This document shows positions 1-6,711 of a stretch of 6,734 nucleotides of DNA, piece by piece. The stretch is from positions 1 through 6,734 of the forward strand of contig JAMCRH010000234.1 in assembly GCA_023380515.1 (NCBI GenBank), read 5' to 3'. This DNA comes from Gammaproteobacteria bacterium (GTDB taxonomy: Bacteria; Pseudomonadota; Gammaproteobacteria; Enterobacterales; Alteromonadaceae). Under the pieces are notes generated by a model, which was not told where the DNA came from, ran no database searches, and saw only the letters and a list, made by a program, of their open reading frames with translations. Made by a program: the position numbers and the translations under genes. How positions within the stretch are numbered: the first letter of the stretch is position 1; each line of letters opens with the position of its first letter.

Positions 1-148
1 TAATTTCCGGAAGTGTAACTCCCTTGTGTACCGTGCCGTCTTCTTTCAGCAACTGATACATTGGAATATCAAGGGCATTGCCGGAAATTACCTGCAGTTT
101 TGTGGTCACTGCAGTTTTTTGAGGATCCTTTGCCATTTGCGTAGCCAT
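1..148 (-). CDS. 2-oxo acid dehydrogenase E1 alpha subunit (BkdA1/PdhA type), N-terminal fragment
   Basis: An open reading frame starts with ATG at 148 and runs off the left edge, giving 49 codons plus one base. It begins MATQMAKDPQ. Residues 28-49 (IPMYQLLKEDGTVHKG, then VTLPEI) resemble the segment before the TPP-binding core in E1 alpha subunits of branched-chain 2-oxo acid or alpha/beta-type pyruvate dehydrogenases, where a strand like 'ILxEDGxVhxGaxxPxI' occurs. Such proteins (about 330-410 aa) pair with an E1 beta subunit and decarboxylate 2-oxo acids in the cytoplasm, feeding an E2/E3 complex. Since most gammaproteobacteria use a single-chain AceE for pyruvate, a branched-chain (bkd) role is the likelier inference. 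The start is supported by an AGAGAA purine stretch (158-153) four bases upstream; a second in-frame ATG at 136 has no such site. The TPP motif itself lies outside the window, so the family call rests on a short segment. Confidence 0.72.
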   Translation of the reverse strand, partial: MATQMAKDPQKTAVTTKLQVISGNALDIPMYQLLKEDGTVHKGVTLPEI

Positions 149-183
149 AGCGTTCTCTTCAGTGTGTTAATACTTTGTGACAG

Positions 184-212
184 ACTTTACCTTTACGTTA
201 ACTGCGTTGCAA
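184..212 (-). promoter_or_regulatory. Candidate sigma-70 promoter for the E1 alpha gene
   Basis: On the minus strand TTGCAA (212-207, four of six matches to the -35 consensus) and TAAAGT (189-184, four of six to the -10 consensus) are separated by 17 bases. The predicted start would lie near 177 and give a leader of about 30 bases before the ATG at 148. Both boxes are imperfect and nothing else supports the site, so this is only a candidate. Confidence 0.25.
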
Positions 213-279
213 ACTTTGTCGTTCAGTTCTGTCGTAAATGGTGTTCATTCTAGCGTACATTTTCGGTTTGCTTGCTCTG

Positions 280-322
280 ACCAGCCTTTTACCGGCTGAA
301 TCCGCTGGTTTTTTAACCAAGC
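280..322. repeat. Nested inverted repeats between astE and the E1 alpha gene, possible terminator
   Basis: Several overlapping stems are visible. ACCAGC (280-285) pairs with GCTGGT (304-309). Inside it, CAGCC (282-286) can pair with GGCTG (294-298). GCTGGTT (304-310) can pair with AACCAAGC (315-322) with one bulged base around a four-T loop. Read on the plus strand, the outer stem leads into six T's (309-314), like an intrinsic terminator, but no plus-strand gene ends here. Read on the minus strand, the direction of astE, no U-tract follows the stems. The region may still help end the astE transcript or shield it from antisense transcription, but its polarity does not fit a standard astE terminator. 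Confidence 0.35.
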
Positions 323-351
323 CTTCTGTGCTCAATGCCTAAAACAATGCC

Positions 352-1392
352 TTAATTAATGCTGAGTGTCTTTAGGTCAACCGGCATCACGGTTAAAAGA
401 GCGCGCTGCCCTATCGCCACTTTTGCATTCGGAAAAATAATCGCTTCGCCGTCGTGCTCGGCATATACAGGCGTTGCGCCATCATTCGCGAGCAAATCAC
501 CTCGCGAAAACGGCGTGAAATTGGCGACATCGTCAGGGAAATTTAAGTGAAAATCGTCCTGTGTCCGGTTAATGCTACGTTGAACTTGGTAAACTTGTAC
601 CGACTCAAGTGCAGGCGCGGTGCTCGTATTCAAGCCTTGGCTAATGAGTGTCGTTAATTGCGTTTTAGTCTGAGCAAAGCGACTCATATCGTTTTCACCG
701 AACGGACGCACCTTGCCAAGCTCAACCGTAAAACCATGTGCTTGGCAGGCATTCACGGAAAAATATGAGAACGTGGTCGTCGGCCCTTCATGCAAAAGCA
801 CCACAGGCACATCCAATGCTGCTAACAACCGCAGTTGAGCCGCCGAATAGGGTTTGCCATTCTGATACGGATAAACCGCAAATTTTTCATGTTTCGAGTC
901 ACGAATTGCGGTATGTAAGTCGTAATGCATCCGTGTATGTGTATTGGGTGTTGCCGCAAAAAACTCGAGAACAAAGCCCTCGAGTGCTTGCGCTCGCAGG
1001 CGTTCGCGATTCACTAAGCCGTCACCATCGCTGTGGCCGCCACTAAACAAGCGGTTCATATTCTCTTCAACAAACCGTCGACCAAGATTAATTGCCGCCG
1101 GGTTGGCAATTAGAAACAGCACGCGACTTTGTGGGACTAATTCTTCACGCATTAACGCGCTAATCAGCTCATCGCAAATCTCAATCGGTGCAGTTTCATC
1201 GCCATGCACAGCGCAGGACAACACAATATCAAGCTCCGCTGTATTCGCGGCGGGCTGGAACTCAATCACACCACTGTCATGCTGAATGACCTCTACGCCA
1301 TTCCCTAAAGTGGTCGACTGCTGTGGTAACCCACCCCATTCATGTTGTCGCGAAAATGCTAGAAAACTGCCTTCGGGCCAAGATTGCAACAT
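352..1392 (-). CDS. astE: Succinylglutamate desuccinylase AstE (M14-family zinc hydrolase)
   Basis: A 346-aa protein close to the family length of about 320-350. AstE hydrolyses N-succinylglutamate to glutamate and succinate, the last step of the arginine succinyltransferase (AST) pathway, in the cytoplasm. The active-site landmarks are present: HGDETAPIE at 63-71 supplies zinc ligands H63 and E66, YDLHTAIR at 157-164 supplies the third ligand H160, and TVELGK at 222-227 holds the expected catalytic E224. The conserved NMNRLF is at 111-116, and the C-terminal beta domain with NFTPFSRGDLLA is at 291-302. The ATG at 1392 is preceded by GAGGAG (1409-1404) at a rather long 11-base spacing; no better in-frame start is seen. 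The gene lies 36 bases after the DUF599 stop and is probably co-transcribed with it. No astA, astB, astC or astD is in the window. A related N-acyl-amino-acid deacylase specificity cannot be excluded from sequence alone. Confidence 0.93.
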   Translation of the reverse strand: MLQSWPEGSFLAFSRQHEWGGLPQQSTTLGNGVEVIQHDSGVIEFQPAANTAELDIVLSCAVHGDETAPIEICDELISALMREELVPQSRVLFLIANPAAINLGRRFVEENMNRLFSGGHSDGDGLVNRERLRAQALEGFVLEFFAATPNTHTRMHYDLHTAIRDSKHEKFAVYPYQNGKPYSAAQLRLLAALDVPVVLLHEGPTTTFSYFSVNACQAHGFTVELGKVRPFGENDMSRFAQTKTQLTTLISQGLNTSTAPALESVQVYQVQRSINRTQDDFHLNFPDDVANFTPFSRGDLLANDGATPVYAEHDGEAIIFPNAKVAIGQRALLTVMPVDLKTLSIN

Positions 1393-1403
1393 GGTGTTGA
1401 AAA

Positions 1404-1409
1404 CTCCTC
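1404..1409 (-). promoter_or_regulatory. Ribosome binding site of astE
   Basis: GAGGAG on the minus strand is a near-ideal Shine-Dalgarno match, but it sits 11 bases from the ATG at 1392, longer than the usual 5-9. It lies in the 36-base gap after the DUF599 gene, so astE has its own initiation signal and is not translationally coupled by overlap. Confidence 0.6.
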
Positions 1410-1428
1410 GAATAAAGAATGTGTGAAT

Positions 1429-2166
1429 TTATGCGTTTGCGTCTGTTTTTGGACCTGGTTCAAGCCCTTGTGACGCTAACAAAGCCCGCAAAACCCGAGA
1501 ATTGTATTCACGTCGATACAGTACTGCGGTTACCACGATACTGGCGCCGATGAATAACCAAGGGCTCACAAACCAGCATAAATAAGCCAATGCAAAGTAA
1601 TAAGCGCGTAGGCCATAATTGTATTCGTGCCCCGCTTGGTCGAGTACTTTTGCGGCATTGAGGGAAAACGCATCGCGCTCTGCTTTTTCGACGGTGGGCC
1701 GAGAGATAGATGGTGCCATACCCAACAGAATTGAAACGAAGCCAAACTGGCGAACAGCCCAGGTGAATTTAAAGAAAGCGAACACCATAATTCCAGCGAT
1801 ACCAGCTAGTTTGACAAGCACCAAGCCATGACTTTGTTCCGTCGTAAACGGTATTTGCTCAAGCACGCGGACAAACGCATCATTCGATGCAATCACGGTA
1901 AGAACACCTGCAAGCACAAAGATTGTCGACGACGCAAAGAAAGTCACCGTGCGTTCAACGTTACCCACTAACGCTGCGTCGGCAATATGGTGCTCTTTGT
2001 GCACCACTGCGTTCATCCACTCAACTCGCAAGGTACAGAGGATATTGGACAGTGAGTAGTAGGTTTTAGCTCGCTTCCGAGCAAAAAACGAGTAACCAAC
2101 CCAGCAGACCATAAACCAACTTAAGGCAATGATGTCAATGAGCGGAATCGTAATCATTTTAAACAT
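1429..2166 (-). CDS. DUF599 family membrane protein
   Basis: A 245-aa protein matching my recollection of the DUF599 family in length, membrane layout and conserved segments. Its biochemical role is unknown. Hydrophobic segments are at about 8-29, 74-93, 115-135 and 187-216 (the last could be one long or two short helices), so it should sit in the inner membrane. The family-like stretches are RVEWMNAVV (47-55), ADAALVGNVERTVTFFASST (62-81) and, in the third quarter, FSLNAAKVLDQAGHEYNYGLR (167-187), which carries the conserved N and H positions that precede the last membrane segment. The tail is basic then polar. The start at 2166 has AGGGAG (2180-2175) eight bases upstream; an out-of-frame ATG at 2170 opens only a three-codon frame. 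The gene is preceded by the terminator of the efflux operon and followed by astE after 36 bases. No sequence feature links its function to succinylglutamate hydrolysis. Confidence 0.85.
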   Translation of the reverse strand: MFKMITIPLIDIIALSWFMVCWVGYSFFARKRAKTYYSLSNILCTLRVEWMNAVVHKEHHIADAALVGNVERTVTFFASSTIFVLAGVLTVIASNDAFVRVLEQIPFTTEQSHGLVLVKLAGIAGIMVFAFFKFTWAVRQFGFVSILLGMAPSISRPTVEKAERDAFSLNAAKVLDQAGHEYNYGLRAYYFALAYLCWFVSPWLFIGASIVVTAVLYRREYNSRVLRALLASQGLEPGPKTDANA

Positions 2167-2174
2167 TCATCGTT

Positions 2175-2180
2175 CTCCCT
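2175..2180 (-). promoter_or_regulatory. Ribosome binding site of the DUF599 gene
   Basis: AGGGAG lies eight bases before the ATG at 2166 and four bases before an overlapping ATG at 2170. The latter frame reads Met-Asn-Val-stop, so the site decides for 2166 as the productive start. The next in-frame Met (codon 4, at 2157) is too far away. Confidence 0.6.
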
Positions 2181-2225
2181 GTGGTGTCTATTGCTTCAGG
2201 CATCGAATTTCAGGCTAATGCTCAC

Positions 2226-2249
2226 GGGCTAGTCTAGGCCAACAGTGTA
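2226..2249 (-). promoter_or_regulatory. Weak promoter/operator candidate upstream of the DUF599 gene
   Basis: On the minus strand TACACT (2249-2244) resembles a -10 box, but the bases at -35 spacing are only T-rich and overlap the preceding terminator. Just downstream is an imperfect 15-base palindrome (2226-2240, six of seven pairs around a central base, with two CTAG tetramers) that would cover the predicted transcription start, as an operator might. A promoter is expected here because the operon upstream terminates at 2266, but this exact placement is speculative. Confidence 0.2.
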
Positions 2250-2265
2250 GCTTTTTTTGTGACAG

Positions 2266-2296
2266 AAAAAAGGGCAAATTCAACTTTGCCCTTTTT
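2266..2296 (-). terminator. Rho-independent terminator of the RND efflux operon
   Basis: A perfect 12-bp inverted repeat pairs 2285-2296 with 2267-2278 around a 6-base loop (2279-2284). The core is GGGCAAA/TTTGCCC. On the minus strand the stem runs into six U's (2271-2266, partly within the stem). It begins 49 bases after the permease stop codon, exactly where the operon should end. Because the stem ends in A/T runs on both sides, it could also work on the plus strand, but no plus-strand gene points at it. Confidence 0.88.
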
Positions 2297-2344
2297 AAAT
2301 TGTGTCGTTGCCTAACTTCCGCGACTGACGCGCACTGAATCAAG

Positions 2345-5300
2345 CTACATCGTCTTCAAACTTTCTTCCATGACCACCGGCCGGCCGCGTCCAAATATCT
2401 GCTTGATATCGTTTAACACTAGATACAAACACGGAATCAGAATTAAAGTAATCACCGTTGCAAACAAAATACCAAACGCCAAAGAGATCGCCATCGGAAT
2501 GACGAACTGCGCCTGCATACTGCGCTCCAATACAATCGGCGTGAGTCCCATAAAGGTTGTTAACGACGTCAGTACAATGGCACGGAAGCGCGCACAACCG
2601 GCATTCACGACCACAGTACGTAAATCGCGCACTTTGTCTCGTGTCTGGTTGACATAATCGACGAGGATTAAGCTGTCGTTCACAACCACCCCAGCTAAGG
2701 CGATAATCCCGAATAAGCTTAAAATACTCACCGGCATCTGTAACACCCAATGGCCAAAAATTGCTCCAATGACACCAAATGGAATGACCGACATAATAAT
2801 CAGCGGTTGGCTATACGATTTTAATGGAATCGCCATCAGCGCATAAATCCCGAATAAGGCCAGCATGGCACCAAAGGCGAGTGAGCCGATCGCCTCGGCT
2901 TCATCCAAGCTTGCTCCCTCGAGACCAAAACGGACATTCGGGTATCGCTCAAGAATGTCAGGAATGTAATTCGCACGCACGTCCCGCACAATTGAACTTG
3001 GCTCAACGCGCTCTTTATCGACCCGCGCCCGCACATTTACCGAGCGAACACCGTTCACACGATTAATTGTACTGTAACCATCGGCTATCTGTGCTTCGGC
3101 AATTTCTCGGAATGGAATTTCGCGGCCATCTGGCGTGCGAATCTTCATGTTCTCAAGGTTGCCAATCGACTGACGTTCAGACAGAGGATAGCGCACCATC
3201 ACTCGCACTTCTTCGTCATTGCGCGGCAGTCGCTGGGCTTCTGCACCGTAGAAGGCATAGCGAACCTGTGTCGCTAAGTCTTGCATGGTCACGCCCACTG
3301 CATCAGCAGTCGGGTTTAAGCGTAATTGAATCTCTTCACGCGGCGTTCCGAAGGTATCGGAGATATCAAACACACCACCGTATTCGGCCAACACTAAGCG
3401 CAGCTCACTCGCCGCAGCAGCGAGCTCGTCAAGGTTACGGCCACTCAGTTGGAACTCAATATCAAACGACGGTCCGCCGCCAATGCTGCCTTGGAAGTTC
3501 AGCTCTTTAACACCAGCTAATTCAGGCACGCGTTCACGCCAGCGGTTCACCACAGCCAAGCCATCCACTTCCAGCCGCTCGCCCTTCTCAAGCTCAACCA
3601 TCACTTGACCGGCTTCAGCGCTGTTCAAGAACACATTGACATGGCGAATCATCGATTGATTATGCTCTGCCTGATAATCGTCGTTGAGCTCATAAAGTGC
3701 CTGACGAATTTGCCGCAACGTATCGGCTGTACGCTCTTCATTTGTGCCCGGCTGCATTTGCACTTGCGCAAAAATAAAGTCACTAGGGATATTCGGAAAG
3801 AACACCCAACGTACAAAACCACCCTGAACCAGACCGATCATGATGATCATTAGGGCCAAAAAGGTGGCGATTGTGGTGTAGCGAAAACGCACGCATTTTT
3901 CTGCGAACGGTCGATAGCGTTTTTCCACGAAGACTTTCAAGCCGTCAGAAAAACGATTCCGAAAGCGCTGGAATCCATTTTGCTTTTGATCAGCAGTACG
4001 ACTGAACTTCATGCCATTGATGTGTGCTGGCAAAATCCACTTTGACTCAATCAAAGAGAAAATTAAGCAGAAAATAACCACATAGGCGATCGATTCCCAC
4101 AATCCGGCCATGGTGCCACCGACCATGAGCATGGGTAAAAACGCGACAATCGTCGTTAATACGCCAAACGTAGCCGGTAAGGCTACTTTCTTGGCCCCGC
4201 GGATCACGTTCTCCTCGGACTTACCATGCGCCTCTATTTCGGAGTAGGCACTCTCACCGATTATGATTGCATCATCGACGACTATTCCGAGTACGAGAAT
4301 AAAGCCGAACAAGGAGATCATGTTCACCGACACATCAAACATCGGCAAATTCATCATTGCCAACGCACCAAGGAAACAGACCGGCAAGCCGACCATAACC
4401 CAAAATGCGAGACGCAACTGTAAGAACAGTGTCAGAGCAAGGAAAACCAATGCGATACCGAAGTACATATTCTTCAGCATCAGGTCTAAACGGCCTTGCA
4501 AGTAATAGGAACTATCGCCCCAGTGATCAAGATAGACACCAGCCGGCAAACTACTTTGTTTTTGTTCAACGTAACGCTTCACCGAGCGCGCAATCTGCAG
4601 ATCGTTCTGATCACCAACGGAGTCAACGCGCACAAAAGTTGCCCGCCCGCCGTCGAACTCCGCAAATGCTCGAGTTTCTACAAAGTCGTCGCGAACCACT
4701 GCGATGTCACCAATTGTAATCCGGGTGCCGTCAGGACGGCGCAGCAACACGATGTCTTCAAACTCGCGGCCACTGTATCTTTGTCCTTTGGCGCGCAACA
4801 GAATATCGCCATTCGGAGTGCGGATCGTGCCGCCCGGAATATCAATTGACGTGCCGCGCACGGCCTGAACGATATCTTGGAAGGTGAGTCCGAACTGACG
4901 TAGGTCATGCTCAGAAATCTCGATAGCGATCTCGTCGTTACGCGCACCAACCACGGTCGCCCGTGTAATGCCAGAAATGGAACGAACTTCGTCACGAACC
5001 TCACGGGCAAGGTTTTTCCGCGAGCGTTCATCTAAGTCACCGTATACCGACATCCAAATAATCTGTCGCTGCGGTCGCATGCGGTAAACTAACGGCGGTT
5101 CTATTTGAGCGGGAAAACTGGAAATACCATCGACGTTCATGCGAACTTCGTCCATGACTTCTTGGACGTTGTAATTCGATTCAACTTCAATCGTAACTGT
5201 GCCTAGGCCTTCACGGGCGTTACTGGTAATCCGCTTGATGCCTTCTACTTCATCGATGGCGTCTTCGATGCGGATAATCACCCCTTGCTCAACTTCCTGC

Positions 5301-5479
5301 GGTGCCGCCCCCGGATACATCACCCGCACCATAATAGTGTTCGGTTCGATCGTCGGAAACATTTGTTTGCGAATCGAAAAAACCGCGGCAATCCCAGCCA
5401 CTATAATCAAAAACATGAGTAAGTTTGCAGCGACTCGATTGCGTGTAAACCAAGCAATAATCCCCGTTTCCCGTTGCAT
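2345..5479 (-). CDS. RND-family efflux transporter, permease subunit (HAE-1-like)
   Basis: A 1044-aa inner-membrane protein of the resistance-nodulation-division superfamily, which exports hydrophobic compounds in exchange for protons. It shows the usual duplicated layout: TM1 about 14-34, a large periplasmic loop 35-335, TM2-TM6 about 336-484, a cytoplasmic linker, TM7 about 534-552, a second periplasmic loop 553-865, and TM8-TM12 about 866-1020. The loop start YPGAAPQEVEQGV (55-67) is typical of the first porter domain. TM4 holds the proton-relay pair D402-D403 in GIVVDDAIIIGES. In TM10 the segment VVVNDSLILVDY (931-942) has N934 where AcrB has its essential lysine (K940), as I align it, so this is a separate branch from AcrB. 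The start has GGAGA upstream inside the adaptor's 3' end, and only two bases separate the two genes. The protein looks full-length and intact; the substrate cannot be read from sequence. Confidence 0.95.
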   Translation of the reverse strand: MQRETGIIAWFTRNRVAANLLMFLIIVAGIAAVFSIRKQMFPTIEPNTIMVRVMYPGAAPQEVEQGVIIRIEDAIDEVEGIKRITSNAREGLGTVTIEVESNYNVQEVMDEVRMNVDGISSFPAQIEPPLVYRMRPQRQIIWMSVYGDLDERSRKNLAREVRDEVRSISGITRATVVGARNDEIAIEISEHDLRQFGLTFQDIVQAVRGTSIDIPGGTIRTPNGDILLRAKGQRYSGREFEDIVLLRRPDGTRITIGDIAVVRDDFVETRAFAEFDGGRATFVRVDSVGDQNDLQIARSVKRYVEQKQSSLPAGVYLDHWGDSSYYLQGRLDLMLKNMYFGIALVFLALTLFLQLRLAFWVMVGLPVCFLGALAMMNLPMFDVSVNMISLFGFILVLGIVVDDAIIIGESAYSEIEAHGKSEENVIRGAKKVALPATFGVLTTIVAFLPMLMVGGTMAGLWESIAYVVIFCLIFSLIESKWILPAHINGMKFSRTADQKQNGFQRFRNRFSDGLKVFVEKRYRPFAEKCVRFRYTTIATFLALMIIMIGLVQGGFVRWVFFPNIPSDFIFAQVQMQPGTNEERTADTLRQIRQALYELNDDYQAEHNQSMIRHVNVFLNSAEAGQVMVELEKGERLEVDGLAVVNRWRERVPELAGVKELNFQGSIGGGPSFDIEFQLSGRNLDELAAAASELRLVLAEYGGVFDISDTFGTPREEIQLRLNPTADAVGVTMQDLATQVRYAFYGAEAQRLPRNDEEVRVMVRYPLSERQSIGNLENMKIRTPDGREIPFREIAEAQIADGYSTINRVNGVRSVNVRARVDKERVEPSSIVRDVRANYIPDILERYPNVRFGLEGASLDEAEAIGSLAFGAMLALFGIYALMAIPLKSYSQPLIIMSVIPFGVIGAIFGHWVLQMPVSILSLFGIIALAGVVVNDSLILVDYVNQTRDKVRDLRTVVVNAGCARFRAIVLTSLTTFMGLTPIVLERSMQAQFVIPMAISLAFGILFATVITLILIPCLYLVLNDIKQIFGRGRPVVMEESLKTM

Positions 5480-5481
5480 GG

Positions 5482-6711
5482 TTATTCTCCGTCTGCAGCT
5501 GAGCTTTCTGTCGACGAGTCAGCAGTCGACGAATCCGCACTCGCATGCGGGTTTGCTTCACCAGGAATTCGCACGCGCAAGCCATTCAACGGATTTTCGA
5601 GCTGCGTTAACATGACGAGTTCACCATTCTGCAAACCATCACGAATAAATACCGCATTGCGATCGCGACGGAAAACGTCGACGTCACGGAGTTCAAGTGT
5701 TCGCTCCGGTGTAATCACCCAAACTTGATGATTGCTACTGACCGCGTAACGCGGTAATTCCACTAGATCGCTAACTTCAATTCCTTGAACATACAGCCGC
5801 ACAAAACGTCCAAATGGCAACACCCGACGATCGCCATCACCATTGAGATTATACGGGTCTTGCACAGCAATAACGGCATAGGTCACGCGACTATCGGCAT
5901 CAATGACACCTTCAGTTCGAACGAGTTGACCGCGCCATTCTTGGGTTTCACCAGCCACTTCAGCGCGCAGAAGCGCTTCAGGGTAAGAGTCTTCTGCGGT
6001 GAGAACAGACAAGTCCGGTAATAACGACAAATCAAATTCCGACAATGCCACCCGAATTTCCGCGATATCAGTTCCAAAAAAAGCACCAATGTTGGCGTTC
6101 GCTGGGATGAACTGACCTAAATTAACGTTACGGCTTTGCAGCACACCATTAAATGGTGCTTTTACTTGAGTGCGTTCGAGGTTGCGCTCCGCTTGTGCTA
6201 AACGCGCTTGGGCTGATTGCAAATTCGCTAATTCACTGGCCAACTGCGGACGGCGCAGACCGAGCTCAGGAATTTCACCCGCTTGAATTGAACGCCATTC
6301 GGCTTCGGCAACCTGACCGCGCGCACGCTCTTCAGCGACCATGGCTTGCGCCCGCGCTAAATTAGCCCGTGCTTCTTCAACTGCCGTTTTATAATCGAAA
6401 TCATCAATGCGCAGTAACACTTCATCTTTACTGAAGAATCCGCCGGCAACAAATTTTGGCGACACCCACTGAATCCGGCCGCCAACTTCTGCGGTGAGCT
6501 GAGTCGCAAAACGTGGCATGACGTTACCTTGCGTCGGCACTTGAAACCGCACTGAACCAAACTGAACTTCTGTATATTCAACTAATACTGGTAAACGTTC
6601 TGGCGCCTGACGCGGCGGTGCTTGGCGCATATTAGACAAAGCATAATAGGCGAAGCCTGCCACTACTAAGATGGAAATTGGAATGAGAATAAGTCGCTTT
6701 TTAATCGCCAT
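5482..6711 (-). CDS. RND efflux periplasmic adaptor subunit (membrane fusion protein)
   Basis: A 409-aa adaptor that bridges the RND permease and an outer-membrane channel across the periplasm. The N-terminus has lysines at 4-5 and a hydrophobic segment at about 7-25 with no lipobox cysteine, so it is held by a membrane anchor rather than a lipid. The first lipoyl half-motif is at about 68-103 (VGGRIQWV ... GGFFSKDEVLLRID). An Ala/Glu/Arg-rich helical hairpin follows at about 107-182, then the second lipoyl half VKAPFNGVLQSRNVNLGQFI (183-202), a beta-barrel region to about 310 and a membrane-proximal domain to about 383. The tail 389-409 is Ser/Ala/Asp-rich low complexity with a tandem ADSST pair. 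The stop codon lies two bases before the permease ATG, so the two genes are surely co-transcribed. The ATG at 6711 has only an AGGG at about 11 bases upstream; it is chosen because it begins a sensible anchor. Any promoter or regulator would lie beyond the right edge. Confidence 0.94.
   Translation of the reverse strand: MAIKKRLILIPISILVVAGFAYYALSNMRQAPPRQAPERLPVLVEYTEVQFGSVRFQVPTQGNVMPRFATQLTAEVGGRIQWVSPKFVAGGFFSKDEVLLRIDDFDYKTAVEEARANLARAQAMVAEERARGQVAEAEWRSIQAGEIPELGLRRPQLASELANLQSAQARLAQAERNLERTQVKAPFNGVLQSRNVNLGQFIPANANIGAFFGTDIAEIRVALSEFDLSLLPDLSVLTAEDSYPEALLRAEVAGETQEWRGQLVRTEGVIDADSRVTYAVIAVQDPYNLNGDGDRRVLPFGRFVRLYVQGIEVSDLVELPRYAVSSNHQVWVITPERTLELRDVDVFRRDRNAVFIRDGLQNGELVMLTQLENPLNGLRVRIPGEANPHASADSSTADSSTESSAADGE
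5510..5539 (-). repeat. Tandem 15-base repeat encoding ADSST-ADSST in the adaptor tail
   Basis: Two adjacent 15-base units (5510-5524 and 5525-5539) match at 13 of 15 positions, each carrying GTCGACGA. On the minus strand they encode ADSST twice (residues 392-396, then 397-401 displaced only by wording of the frame; the protein reads SADSSTADSST). The differences are at third codon positions, so the peptide repeat is exact. It lies in the low-complexity C-terminal tail beyond the folded domains, where length variation by slippage would be tolerated. Confidence 0.75.

Noticed and set aside
1..90. A 10-bp inverted repeat, TAATTTCCGG (1-10) and CCGGAAATTA (81-90)
   Set aside because: Both arms lie in the E1 alpha coding region, encoding VISG and LPEI parts, 70 bases apart. 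Chance is the simplest reading, although the left arm touches the window edge and could be longer.
92..118. A direct repeat of CTGCAGTTTT (92-101 and 109-118)
   Set aside because: The two copies lie in different codon frames within coding sequence (KLQ and KTAV regions), are short, and have no other copy that I noticed in the window.
26..253. A 75-codon plus-strand open frame across the E1 alpha start and its upstream region
   Set aside because: It overlaps the E1 alpha coding start antisense, has an unlikely Cys/Phe-rich composition and no visible ribosome binding site.
2374..2392. A GC-rich CCGGCCGG palindrome near the permease 3' end
   Set aside because: It lies within codons for the Arg/Gly/Pro-rich C-terminus of the permease and is not followed by a T-tract; the real terminator is at 2266-2296.
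2340..2750. A 136-codon minus-strand open frame overlapping the 3' end of the permease gene
   Set aside because: It is an alternative-frame shadow of the permease; its translation is Cys- and Arg-rich without family features.
3067..3510. A 147-codon open frame on the plus strand inside the permease gene
   Set aside because: It is antisense to a clearly conserved RND permease, its translation is rich in Arg, Ser and His with no recognisable domain, and it has no convincing ribosome binding site.
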